DNA of 64,000 nt from CAVQJU01 sp963729215 (GTDB lineage: Bacteria; Acidobacteriota; Vicinamibacteria; Vicinamibacterales; CAVVIG01), in the NCBI GenBank assembly GCA_963729215.1, contig CAVSND010000023.1, forward strand, positions 594,375 through 658,374, written 5' to 3'. The position numbers and the translations under genes are program-made. How positions within the stretch are numbered: the stretch's first letter is position 1; each line of letters opens with the position of its first letter. The notes beneath the pieces are model-generated. The model was given only the letters and a program-made list of their open reading frames with translations. It made no database searches and was not told the origin of the DNA. Below are positions 24,353-32,081 of the stretch, piece by piece.

Positions 24353-26656
24353 ATGAGTCTGGTTCCCTCACTGCTTCAGGCAATTGTCGGCGTGGACGGC
24401 GAAGCGCTGGTGATGCACGCGGGCGACAAGCCCTACGTCGTCGCTCCCTCCGGACAGATTGAGCTGGCCAGCCGCGGACTGACCCTCGAAGCCGTCAACG
24501 GCATCGTGTCGCAGCTGTTGCCGCCCGACGCACTGAGCGCCCTCGACGAATTTGGCGCCATCCAGCAGGAACTGGCAGGGCTGGCCGAGTTTCCGGGCGA
24601 GAGCTTCACGGTGGTTGCCGCCCGGGGCGGCGACGATGTCTGGGTCGAGATTCGCCGCCGTAAGGTTCCCGACGACGACCAGGTGCCCGACGACTTGTTC
24701 GCGGCGACCCCGCCCGTCGAGGCGGCCGGCGCCGCACCTGGCGATCTTTCCCAGACGAACATGGCCGAGGTGCAGCGGCCCGCGAACGGCGACTACACGG
24801 ACATCGACGATGTGGGACCGCTGGGACACCCCGGACGCCTGGAGGATGTGAGGCAGAGGGGCTCCGACGGCGAGGGAGAAGGAGAAGTCGCCATCGATCT
24901 CGGGGACCTGGACGTTCCCGACGCGGTGCAATTGTTCGAAACGCCTCCGGTCGCCGTCGCGAGGGTGGCTGAGGACGTCGTGGCCGCGCCCGAACTCGCA
25001 GTGCCGGTCATCCCGGTCCAGACAGCGCCGGCGTTCGTTGCGCCGCCGCCTGCGCCGCCGGTGTCGCCGCCGCCAATGGCGGCCGTTCCGGTCGCGCCGC
25101 CTCCGGTCGCAGCTGCGCCACCGGCACCACGTCCTGTTGTCCAGGCGCCGGCGCCTCCGGCTCCTGCCGCGGTACCAGTTGTTCCGGTCGTTCCGCCCCC
25201 GGTGTCACCGGCCGCCGTGGCGAGCGTCGTCAGTTCTGTCGCGCCGCCACTGGTCGAGCATCCCGTGGCCGCGGCTTCGCCCGCTGCGCCTGAGGCCGCC
25301 GCACCGCCGCCAGCTGCGTCGCCGCCGGCCGCCGCACCGCCACGGGCCGTGCCGCCCGTTGCGCCGTCGGTCGCGGCGCCGACGCCCGTGACGCCGCCGA
25401 TCGTTGCGCCGCCGATCGTTTCGCCACCGCCGGTCGCGCCGCCGATGGCCGCCTCGCCAGAACCGGCACCCAGTGCGCCGGCGCCGCAGCCGGCAGTCGT
25501 GCTCCCGATGTCACGCAGCCCGATCCGCACCGATGCGCCGCCGCCTCCGATTCCGGCCGGCGTCTCCGGCCTCGACCGGTTGCTGCGGATGGCTTCCGCG
25601 CGTGGCGCGTCCACTCTGTATCTCTCGTCCAACGCGCGCCCGTCCGTTCGCGTGGACGGCGAAATCCAGATGCTCGAAGGCGAGCCCTCGCACGGACCGA
25701 ACGATGTCGAGTCGCTACTCCTCACGCTGGTACCCGACCGGAACCACGAAGCGCTGCGGAGCGGCGTGGCGACCGAATGGATCAGCGACGTGGACGGCGT
25801 CGGCCGTGTACGCTGCCTGAGTTTCCGCGATCATCGAGGCCCGGGCGGCGTGTTCCGCATGATGCCGGTTCGCGCGGTGTCGGCCGAACAACTCGGCCTC
25901 TCGAGTGAAATCCAGTCGCTGGCGCTCGAATCCGGCGGACTGGTCCTCGTGGCCGGCTCGCGTCTGAGCGGCAAGCGGACCATGATTTCGGCGCTCGTCG
26001 ATCTCATCAACCACACGCGCCGCGATCACGTCATCACGATCGAAAGCGAGATCAACGTCGTCCACGAACGCGGGACGTCGTTCATCAGCCAGCGCGAGGT
26101 GCGCGGCAGCTACGACGATGTGGAAGGGGTGGCGCGGGCGGCGCTGCGCGAGGATCCGGACGTGCTGGTCGTGGAGTCGATGCGAACGGCGCCGCTCATC
26201 AACGTGGCCCTCGAGGCGGCGGGTTCCGGTCAACTCGTGATCGGCGGTTTCCCGGCGCACAACACGACGGCGGCGGTCGATCGCATCATCAATCTCTATC
26301 CTCCGGAAAACCGTCGTCAGATGCAGCTGGCGCTTGCCGAGAACCTGCGCGGGATTGTGGCGCAGGTGCTTCTGCGCAAGACCGGCGGCGGGCGGCTGCC
26401 CGCGCGGGAAATCCTGCTCAACACGCCCGCGGTGGCGGGCATCATCGCCGAGGGCCGGACGTCGCAGCTGCCCGCAGCCATCGAGGGTGGCCGCCGGCAG
26501 GGAATGCTGCCGCTCAACGACGCGCTCGCGGCGTTCGTTCAGAGCGGAGCCGTCGACGTCCGCGAAGCCTATCGGCGCGCCGCCGACCGCGCCGGGTTCC
26601 TCTCGCTCCTCAAGCGCCTCGGCATGGACACGACGCCGATCGAGCGGATGGCGTAG
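24353..26656 (+). CDS. PilT/VirB11-like secretion ATPase homologue with degenerate motifs and long Pro/Ala linker
   Basis: A 767-residue protein. Residues 1-105 form a small domain of unknown type, 120-205 are acidic, 210-400 are a Pro/Ala/Val low-complexity linker, and 405-760 align with PilT retraction ATPases. The key motifs are altered: the Walker A region reads GSRLSGKRT instead of GPTGSGKST, the Asp box reads ESEINVVHERG, Walker B reads DVLVVESMR, and the His box reads AAGSGQLVIGGFPAHN. The overall fold (ALREDPD, DRIINLYP, LRGIVAQVLL) is kept. ATP binding may survive, but hydrolysis is doubtful, so it may be a regulatory or structural paralogue of a type IV pilus motor. No other pilus gene is adjacent. 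Confidence 0.8.
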   Translation: MSLVPSLLQAIVGVDGEALVMHAGDKPYVVAPSGQIELASRGLTLEAVNGIVSQLLPPDALSALDEFGAIQQELAGLAEFPGESFTVVAARGGDDVWVEIRRRKVPDDDQVPDDLFAATPPVEAAGAAPGDLSQTNMAEVQRPANGDYTDIDDVGPLGHPGRLEDVRQRGSDGEGEGEVAIDLGDLDVPDAVQLFETPPVAVARVAEDVVAAPELAVPVIPVQTAPAFVAPPPAPPVSPPPMAAVPVAPPPVAAAPPAPRPVVQAPAPPAPAAVPVVPVVPPPVSPAAVASVVSSVAPPLVEHPVAAASPAAPEAAAPPPAASPPAAAPPRAVPPVAPSVAAPTPVTPPIVAPPIVSPPPVAPPMAASPEPAPSAPAPQPAVVLPMSRSPIRTDAPPPPIPAGVSGLDRLLRMASARGASTLYLSSNARPSVRVDGEIQMLEGEPSHGPNDVESLLLTLVPDRNHEALRSGVATEWISDVDGVGRVRCLSFRDHRGPGGVFRMMPVRAVSAEQLGLSSEIQSLALESGGLVLVAGSRLSGKRTMISALVDLINHTRRDHVITIESEINVVHERGTSFISQREVRGSYDDVEGVARAALREDPDVLVVESMRTAPLINVALEAAGSGQLVIGGFPAHNTTAAVDRIINLYPPENRRQMQLALAENLRGIVAQVLLRKTGGGRLPAREILLNTPAVAGIIAEGRTSQLPAAIEGGRRQGMLPLNDALAAFVQSGAVDVREAYRRAADRAGFLSLLKRLGMDTTPIERMA

Positions 26657-26772
26657 CAGGGCGGTGAAAAACACCGCCCTGAATGCAGAACGCAGAATGT
26701 AGAACGGAGAAATACGCCGGAATTCTCCGTTCTCCGTTTTCCGTTCAGCCTGCGTTCTTCGGCAGGCTGCTA
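26656..26772. repeat. Paired hairpin-head plus 7-bp-array elements, head outward
   Basis: Copy A (26656-26711) has a perfect hairpin, GCAGGGCGGTG / AAAAA / CACCGCCCTG, followed by 7-bp units of the AATGCAG / AACGCAG / AATGTAG type. Copy B is its inverted partner (26772 down to 26712), with head GCAGCCTGCCGAAGAACGC and heptads AACGGAA / AACGGAG. Copy A starts on the G of the upstream TAG stop. Either hairpin could end transcription of the convergent genes. A third copy lies at 40697-40757. Confidence 0.82.
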
Positions 26773-26779
26773 GCCCCTC

Positions 26780-27208
26780 TTACTTCTCGACAAACGGCTC
26801 CAGCGCCTTCAGCAGGAAAGCCAGGACATCCGCATCCGAGAGCTCGCGAATGGGTACGGCGGGATTCAGCGGCCGCTCGGAGACGTTCGTTCTGTTTCCC
26901 CAGGCCCGGCTGGTCCGGCCAACCACGAGGGGTGTTCCGCCAGTCGAGTCCAGCACGACCTCGATGAAGTCGTCCGCGGACTTGTCGGACATCAGCCGCA
27001 CGCTCCCGCCCGGCGTGAACAGGCTGAAGAGGTAGCCTTCGGCGCGCAGGACGTTGCCGGCCTGCCGGAAGAGTGGAGCAGCCACCTGGTCGAGAAAGAC
27101 GCCGTACTCTCTGCCGGCGTTGTCGTTCGCGGCTCGCCGATCCGCGGCGGCCCGTTTCGCGTGGTCGATGGCGAGCAGGATTTGCTGGCGGACGCCGGCG
27201 ATTTCCAT
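26780..27208 (-). CDS. Conserved hypothetical protein, 142 residues
   Basis: Function unknown. It is a soluble protein with an N-terminal helix (MEIAGVRQQILLAIDHAKRA), a beta-rich middle (LFSLFTPGGSVRLMSD, FIEVVLDSTGGTPLVVGRTS) and a helical end (LSDADVLAFLLKALEPFVEK). The ATG shares its A with the stop of the CoA transferase gene (TGATG), so the two are cotranscribed and probably coupled. No metal or nucleotide motif is visible. Confidence 0.7.
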   Translation of the reverse strand: MEIAGVRQQILLAIDHAKRAAADRRAANDNAGREYGVFLDQVAAPLFRQAGNVLRAEGYLFSLFTPGGSVRLMSDKSADDFIEVVLDSTGGTPLVVGRTSRAWGNRTNVSERPLNPAVPIRELSDADVLAFLLKALEPFVEK

Positions 27209-28389
27209 CAGATCACTCCCGTGGCCCGCAGCTGGCCGATGACCTCGCCGCCGAGGCCCAGGTCGTGCGCCAGCACGGCGTCCGTGTGTTGTCCGAGCGT
27301 CGGGGGCGCCGCCCGCATCGCGGCCGGCGTGTCCGACAGCTTGATCGGCGTGCCGAGGACGCGGATGCTTCCCGCGCCGGGGTGCTGCATGGGCACGATC
27401 ATTTCGCGCGCCGCCAGCTGCGGATCGCTGAAGACTTCACGCAGATCGCGAACCGAGCCGCAGGGCACGCCGGCCGCCGTCAGCTTGTCGATCCAGTACC
27501 GTCGCGGATGCGGGCGCAGGACGGCGGCCACCAGCGGCCGCAGTTCCGCATAGCCCGTGACGCGGCCGCGATTGGTGGCGAACTGCTCTCCGGCCTCGAG
27601 ACCGGCAACGCCGCAGAAACGCCGCCACTGTTCGTCGTTCCCGACCGCCAGCACGAAATCGCCGTCGGAGGCGGAAAACGTCTGGTACGGCACGATGGTG
27701 GGATGCCTGTTCCCCAGGCGCACTGGCGGCGTGTCCGTCGCGAAGTAGATCCCGGCCTGATAGGTGAGAAGGGCCGTCACGGTGTCGAGCATGCTGACGT
27801 CCACGAGTTGTCCGCGGCCCGTGCGCTCGCGCGCGTACAGCGCCATGGAAATGCCTTGCGCCGCGAACATGCCGGTCACGATGTCGGCAATGGCGACGCC
27901 CACCCGCACCGGCGGTGCCTCCGGCGAACCGGTGATGCTCATGAGGCCGCCTTCCGCCTGCAGCACCGCGTCGTAGCCCGGTTCCTTGCGGCGCGGGCCC
28001 GTTTGTCCAAAACCGGAAACTGAGCAGTAGATGAGGCGTGGATGCGCGGGCGCGAGCGACGCGTAATCCAGGCCAAGCCGGCCGAGCGCGCCCGGCCTGA
28101 AATTCTCGACGATGACATCGCTCTTGGCGATCAATGAATCGAGGATGGCGCGTCCTTCGGGATTCTTGAAGTCGAGCGTCACGCTCTCCTTGTTGCGGTT
28201 GATGCTGAGGAAGTACGCGCTCTCGGTGCCGAGAAATGGCGGGCCCCACTGCCGCGTGTCGTCGCCGCCGCGCGGCTGCTCGATCTTGATCACGCGCGCG
28301 CCCATGTCGGCCAGCAGCATCGTGCAATAAGGGCCCGAGAGCACACGCGTGAGGTCGAGGACAGTGATACCGTTGAGAGGACTCGTCAT
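27208..28389 (-). CDS. CaiB/BaiF family (class III) acyl-CoA transferase
   Basis: A 393-residue family III CoA transferase, which swaps CoA between carboxylic acids. The opening NGITVLDLTRVLSGPYCTML, IKIEQPRGGDDTRQWGPPF and the catalytic aspartate in GYDAVLQAEGGLMSITG are the family signatures. The start MTSPLNGITV at 28389 fits homologues; the longer open frame upstream overlaps the divergent gene's leader. The substrate is unknown because no acyl-CoA metabolic partner is nearby. Confidence 0.9.
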   Translation of the reverse strand: MTSPLNGITVLDLTRVLSGPYCTMLLADMGARVIKIEQPRGGDDTRQWGPPFLGTESAYFLSINRNKESVTLDFKNPEGRAILDSLIAKSDVIVENFRPGALGRLGLDYASLAPAHPRLIYCSVSGFGQTGPRRKEPGYDAVLQAEGGLMSITGSPEAPPVRVGVAIADIVTGMFAAQGISMALYARERTGRGQLVDVSMLDTVTALLTYQAGIYFATDTPPVRLGNRHPTIVPYQTFSASDGDFVLAVGNDEQWRRFCGVAGLEAGEQFATNRGRVTGYAELRPLVAAVLRPHPRRYWIDKLTAAGVPCGSVRDLREVFSDPQLAAREMIVPMQHPGAGSIRVLGTPIKLSDTPAAMRAAPPTLGQHTDAVLAHDLGLGGEVIGQLRATGVI

Positions 28390-28465
28390 CCACTGGACTA
28401 TACTGGCTTTTTCGTTGAAACGCGTGACTGCCCGGACTCGCTCGCGAGTCGTGTTCGAACGCTCG

Positions 28466-29254
28466 ATGACGCTTGTAGCCGCACCCAACCTCGCCAGAAT
28501 TCCCGCCGGCGATTTTCTCATGGGCGCGTCCGACGCCGATGCCGACCAGCGTCCCGTTCACCGCGTGACAGTCGGCGAATTTTTCATCGGCCGGTTTCCC
28601 GTCACCAACGACGACTACGCAAAGTTCATTCGCGCGACAGGCCATCCGGCGCCGTCAATCGACGAAGTGCCTGCTATTGCGTCCGGCGGGCTCGAGACCG
28701 CGTTCCGCGATCTCGCGGCGCCTTACGTCTGGCAGGGCGGACAGCCGCCGGCCGGCCACGCCAATCATCCGGTGGTGCTCGTTCGCTACGACGATGCCGT
28801 GGCCTACTGCGCGTGGTCGTCCGAAGTCATGCACCGGATCGTCCGGCTGCCGACGGAAGCGGAATGGGAAAAGGCGGCGCGCGGCGGAGCCGACGGGCAG
28901 CGATACCCCTGGGGCCACGACTTCGATCCGGCTGCCTGCTCGTATCTGGCCGACGCCTCCGCGAAGCGCTCGCGGGGAACTCGCCCGACGGGGACGTATC
29001 CGCCCAACGCGTACGGGCTGTGCGACATGATCGGCAACGTCTGGGAATGGGTGTCCGATTGGTACGACGCCGAGTACTACGGCCGGGACGACCATCGGAA
29101 TCCCGGCGGCCCGCCGGCCGGCGCCCTGCGCGTCGTCCGGGGCGGATCCTGGGTGACCGACGATGTCGAGATGCTGCGTTGTTCGTACCGCCACAAGGTG
29201 CCGCCCGACACGTACGCCTACAGCGTCGGTTTTCGCATCGCGTGCAGCGCGTGA
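28466..29254 (+). CDS. Formylglycine-generating-enzyme (SUMF1) family protein
   Basis: A 262-residue protein of the FGE-sulfatase/C-type-lectin fold: IPAGDFLMGASDADADQRP near 11, NHPVVLVRYDDAVAYCAW near 104, RLPTEAEWEKAARGG near 126 and NVWEWVSDWYDAEYY near 190. The end, RVVRGGSWVTDDVEMLRCSY, is typical. Genuine formylglycine generators have two active-site cysteines in the C-terminal region; only one candidate (RCSY) is clear here, and no sulfatase gene is nearby. It may therefore have another role, as in EgtB- or PvdO-type relatives. It overlaps the next gene by GTGA. Confidence 0.82.
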   Translation: MTLVAAPNLARIPAGDFLMGASDADADQRPVHRVTVGEFFIGRFPVTNDDYAKFIRATGHPAPSIDEVPAIASGGLETAFRDLAAPYVWQGGQPPAGHANHPVVLVRYDDAVAYCAWSSEVMHRIVRLPTEAEWEKAARGGADGQRYPWGHDFDPAACSYLADASAKRSRGTRPTGTYPPNAYGLCDMIGNVWEWVSDWYDAEYYGRDDHRNPGGPPAGALRVVRGGSWVTDDVEMLRCSYRHKVPPDTYAYSVGFRIACSA

Positions 29255-29916
29255 GAGACGTGCAGCCCACTGACTACGAGAAGGCGCGCCGTCTCATCAT
29301 GCGGCGCGATCCGGTTCTTGGCGCCGCCGTCAAACGCATCGGCCCCTGCGGTCTCGCTGCGCGCCAGCGCCACGATCATCTGACCGCGCTCATAGGCGCG
29401 ATCGTCAGCCAGCAGCTGTCGACCAGGGCCGCGGCGACGATTTTCGGACGCTTCGTCGCGCTGTTTCCGGATGGAGCCATTCCAGGCGCCGCTGCCATCC
29501 ACGCGCTCGAAGACCAGGCGCTGCGGGGCGTCGGGCTGAGCGGGCAGAAAGTCGGTTACCTGCGCGATCTGTGCGCCCGGATTGGCGACCAGCGGCTGGT
29601 GCTCGACGAGCTCGACGCGCTGGCGGACGAGCAGGTGATCGAGCGTCTCACCGCCGTGAAAGGATTCGGCCGCTGGACGGCGGAGATGTTCCTGATGTTC
29701 AGACTGCACCGGCCCGACGTGCTGCCGGTTGGCGACCTCGGCATCGTGACGGCGATCCAGCGGCTGTACGGGCTGCGGAAGCGGCCGGATCCGAAGCGAA
29801 TCCTGAAAATCGGAGAGCCGTGGCGTCCGTACCGATCGGTGGCGTCGTGGTACTTGTGGCAAACACTGGCGGAGGCGAAGGCGGCGAGAGAAGAAAACGT
29901 AAAACGGAAAACGTAG
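29251..29916 (+). CDS. DNA-3-methyladenine glycosylase II (AlkA-type HhH-GPD)
   Basis: A 221-residue base-excision DNA repair glycosylase. The helix-hairpin-helix and GPD element reads LTAVKGFGRWTAEMFLMF, with the catalytic aspartate in VLPVGDLGIVTA. LIGAIVSQQLSTRAAATI is the conserved N-terminal helix. It lacks the N-terminal domain of E. coli AlkA, like many short bacterial versions. The GTG start overlaps the preceding stop (GTGA). The last residues (ENVKRKT) and the stop are encoded by the AACGTAA heptad array, so the C-terminus has been rewritten by the repeat. Confidence 0.88.
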   Translation: MRDVQPTDYEKARRLIMRRDPVLGAAVKRIGPCGLAARQRHDHLTALIGAIVSQQLSTRAAATIFGRFVALFPDGAIPGAAAIHALEDQALRGVGLSGQKVGYLRDLCARIGDQRLVLDELDALADEQVIERLTAVKGFGRWTAEMFLMFRLHRPDVLPVGDLGIVTAIQRLYGLRKRPDPKRILKIGEPWRPYRSVASWYLWQTLAEAKAAREENVKRKT

Positions 29917-29992
29917 AACGGAGAACGAGCCACGAGCCACGAGCCACGAGCGACGAGCCACGAACATCTACATTTTCCGTTTCACGTAGAGC
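29893..29992. repeat. Inverted 7-bp arrays between convergent genes
   Basis: The left arm is AACGTAA-AACGGAA-AACGTAG-AACGGAG. The centre is six units of the GAGCCAC type (GAGCCAC, GAGCGAC). The right arm is the complement of the left, around CTACATTTTCCGTTTCACG. The arms encode the last residues of both flanking convergent genes (ENVKRKT on the right-going gene, YVKRKM on the left-going one). Confidence 0.8.
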
Positions 29993-30564
29993 ACCACGAT
30001 GCCTGCCGCGATCGCGATAAGCGTGCCGCGTTCGCTGAACAGCGTCTGACGCCACGAGAACGTGCCGGCCGACTCGGAGCTGGTGGGACCCATCGACAAC
30101 GGCAGCCATCGATGGACCCGAGCGGCGTACTGCCGGTAGCTGTCGCCGAGCCGCGTCTCGAGCAGCGTTTCCTCCCAGCGCACAATCGCGTGGTATTCAC
30201 AGGCCAGCAACAGGACGACCACGGGCGCCAGCCAGAGCAGTCCGGCTGTGACCGAGAAGCCGGCCCACAATGCGATGTTGCCGATGTAGAGTGGGTTGCG
30301 CACCCACGCAAAGGGACCGGAGGCAATCAGGGGCCCGAGCCGGTCGCTGCGCGTGCGCGAGATCGCGCCGATATGATGCACGCTCCACAATCGGAGCCAC
30401 TCGCCGGCGGCGATGAGCGCCAGGCCGGCGATCCAGACCGGCGCGGCCGAATTCGCCGCGGCAGGCGGGATGAGAATCAGGGCGGCGGCGAGCGGCAGAG
30501 GAAGCCATGTTCGCTGCCGGAAGAGCCATCCGCCAAGGTGTACGAGAACGGGCGCCGGGGTCAC
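29968..30564 (-). CDS. Membrane methyltransferase of the isoprenylcysteine/phospholipid (ICMT/PEMT) type
   Basis: A 198-residue protein with about five membrane helices and the C-terminal ICMT-type motif region: HHIGAISRTRSDRLGPLIAS, GPFAWVRNPLYIGNIALW and EYHAIVRWEETLLETRLGDSY, where EE and RxxxY contact SAM. The acceptor is unknown; a lipid, isoprenoid or thiol are all possible. The final residues YVKRKM come from the adjoining repeat array. It is divergent from the cysM promoter. Confidence 0.8.
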   Translation of the reverse strand: MTPAPVLVHLGGWLFRQRTWLPLPLAAALILIPPAAANSAAPVWIAGLALIAAGEWLRLWSVHHIGAISRTRSDRLGPLIASGPFAWVRNPLYIGNIALWAGFSVTAGLLWLAPVVVLLLACEYHAIVRWEETLLETRLGDSYRQYAARVHRWLPLSMGPTSSESAGTFSWRQTLFSERGTLIAIAAGIVVLYVKRKM

Positions 30565-30589
30565 GAGCCTCAGATTGTATGACGCCTTT

Positions 30590-30617
30590 TTGACACCGTT
30601 CCGGCGGTTGATATAAT
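30590..30617 (+). promoter_or_regulatory. Consensus sigma-70 promoter of the cysM operon
   Basis: TTGACA (30590-30595) and TATAAT (30612-30617) are both perfect consensus hexamers, separated by 16 bp, and lie 24 bp before the cysM ATG. It is the clearest promoter in the window. No operator is recognisable. Confidence 0.8.
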
Positions 30618-30641
30618 TCGGACTGGTTCAGTCGTATATCC

Positions 30642-31571
30642 ATGGCGTCTCCAACTGTCCCGGCCGTCGGCGTTTCCGTCCTCGATCTCATAGGCCGCAC
30701 CCCGCTCATCCGGCTTCGGCGATTCGAGAAAGAGTGCCCCGGTGTTGAAATCTGCGCGAAGGTCGAAGGCCAGAACCCCGGCGGTTCGGTCAAGGACCGC
30801 GCGGCGGCGCGCATGATCGCGGAAGGCGAGAAATCGGGCGCCCTGAAACCCGGCCTCACGATTCTTGACGCGACATCCGGCAATACGGGTATCGCGTACG
30901 CGATGATTGGCGCGGCGCGCGGATACAAGGTCAAGCTGTGCGTGCCCGCGAATGCGAGCCCGGAGCGCAAGCTCATCCTGAAAGCGTTCGGCGCCGAGCT
31001 GCTCCTGACCGACCCGCTCGAAAGCACCGACGGCGCGATCCGCGAGGCGCGACGGCTCAAGGCTGAGGAACCCGATCGCTACTTCTATCCGGACCAGTAC
31101 AACAACGACGGCAACTGGATGGCGCACTACGATACGACGGCACCCGAGATCATCGAGCAGACCGGCGGAGCGCTCACGCACTTCGTGGCCGGTCTGGGCA
31201 CGAGCGGCACGTTCATGGGCACCGCCAGGCGCCTGCGGAAGTTCAGCGCGGCCATCAAGCTGATCTCCTTTCAGCCGGCGACCGCCTTTCATGGCCTCGA
31301 GGGTTTGAAGCACATGGAGTCGGCGATCGTTCCCGGGATTTACGATCCCGGGCTGGCAGACGAGGATTTGCGCGTCGAGAGCGAGGACGCGTTCGAGATG
31401 GTACGGCGCCTCGCACGCGAGGAAGGCGTCATGGCGGGCATCTCGTCCGGCGCGGCGCTGGCGGCGACGCTTCAGGTAGCCCGCCGTCTCGACAAGGGGC
31501 TCATCGTCACGGTGTTTCCGGACGGCGCCGAAAAATATCTGACCGAAAAGTTCTGGACCGCCGATGCGTAA
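30642..31571 (+). CDS. cysM: Cysteine synthase CysM-type (probably CysO-thiocarboxylate dependent)
   Basis: A 309-residue PLP enzyme. The PLP lysine lies in NPGGSVKDRAA (near 47-57) and the phosphate/substrate loop is TSGNTG (near 85). It ends with the C-terminal ISSGAAL and VFPDGAEKYLTEKFW. The gene is followed by a JAMM protease and a CysO-like carrier fused to an activating enzyme. That is the gene set used by Mycobacterium tuberculosis CysM, which makes cysteine from O-phosphoserine and CysO-thiocarboxylate. The same route is inferred here. The stop codon lies in the loop of a hairpin. Confidence 0.9.
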   Translation: MASPTVPAVGVSVLDLIGRTPLIRLRRFEKECPGVEICAKVEGQNPGGSVKDRAAARMIAEGEKSGALKPGLTILDATSGNTGIAYAMIGAARGYKVKLCVPANASPERKLILKAFGAELLLTDPLESTDGAIREARRLKAEEPDRYFYPDQYNNDGNWMAHYDTTAPEIIEQTGGALTHFVAGLGTSGTFMGTARRLRKFSAAIKLISFQPATAFHGLEGLKHMESAIVPGIYDPGLADEDLRVESEDAFEMVRRLAREEGVMAGISSGAALAATLQVARRLDKGLIVTVFPDGAEKYLTEKFWTADA

Positions 31572-31579
31572 GCATCGGC
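31560..31579 (+). promoter_or_regulatory. Hairpin with the cysM stop codon in its loop
   Basis: GCCGATGC (31560-31567), a GTAA tetraloop and GCATCGGC (31572-31579) form a perfect 8-bp stem. The TAA in the loop is the cysM stop. GUAA is a stable GNRA loop. It could tune expression of the following protease gene or protect the upstream mRNA. Confidence 0.5.
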
Positions 31580-31604
31580 TCGTGAAGAAAATAGATGCGC
31601 TGAG

Positions 31605-32030
31605 GTGAAAGTGCAGACGTTCCGGGTGACGGCCGCCGTGGATCGGGAGATCCGCCGCCACGGCGAGGAGACGTACCCGCACGAGTGCTGCGGCGCGCTC
31701 GTCGGCACGGACGGCCACACGACGGCGACCGTCGCGTTGCCGAACACGACCGAGGAGGGGCCGCGGCGGCGTTTCATGGTCAGGCCGTCGGATTACCGGC
31801 TGGCGGAGCAGCGCGCACAGGAATTAGGCGGAGACCTGCTGGGGTTCTACCATTCGCATCCCGATCACCCCGCGCGGCCGTCGCAGTACGACCTCGATCA
31901 CGCCTGGCCGACCTTCGCGTACATCATCGTCGCCGTGAAAGGCGATCATGAGACGCGGGTTCAACGCGCCGAACCGACGACGCGGGTTCACCTCGCCGAA
32001 GCGCCGAAGGCGCGAAGGCGGGAGATATGA
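31605..32030 (+). CDS. mec: JAMM/MPN metalloprotease (Mec-type)
   Basis: A 141-residue zinc peptidase. The JAMM residues are all present: E27 in YPHECCGALVG, then H83, H85, S93 and D96 in YHSHPDHPARPSQYD. In M. tuberculosis the homologue Mec+ removes cysteine from the CysO-cysteine adduct. Here it may also trim the CysO domain of the downstream fusion at its internal Gly-Gly. The start is GTG at 31605. The last about 20 residues (TRVHLAEAPKARRREI) are encoded by a GCGCGAAGGCG-type low-complexity stretch. Confidence 0.9.
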   Translation: MKVQTFRVTAAVDREIRRHGEETYPHECCGALVGTDGHTTATVALPNTTEEGPRRRFMVRPSDYRLAEQRAQELGGDLLGFYHSHPDHPARPSQYDLDHAWPTFAYIIVAVKGDHETRVQRAEPTTRVHLAEAPKARRREI

Positions 32031-32081
32031 CAGTCTGGTTTCTCAAGGAAGACCGTTCCGAATTTGAAGAGGGCGAGCTCA

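Noticed and set aside
24793..25725. Leftward Gly/Ala/Thr-rich frame resembling a PE_PGRS-type protein
   Set aside because: It is the exact antisense of the Pro/Ala linker of the PilT-like protein, and the Gly-rich repeats simply mirror the proline codons.
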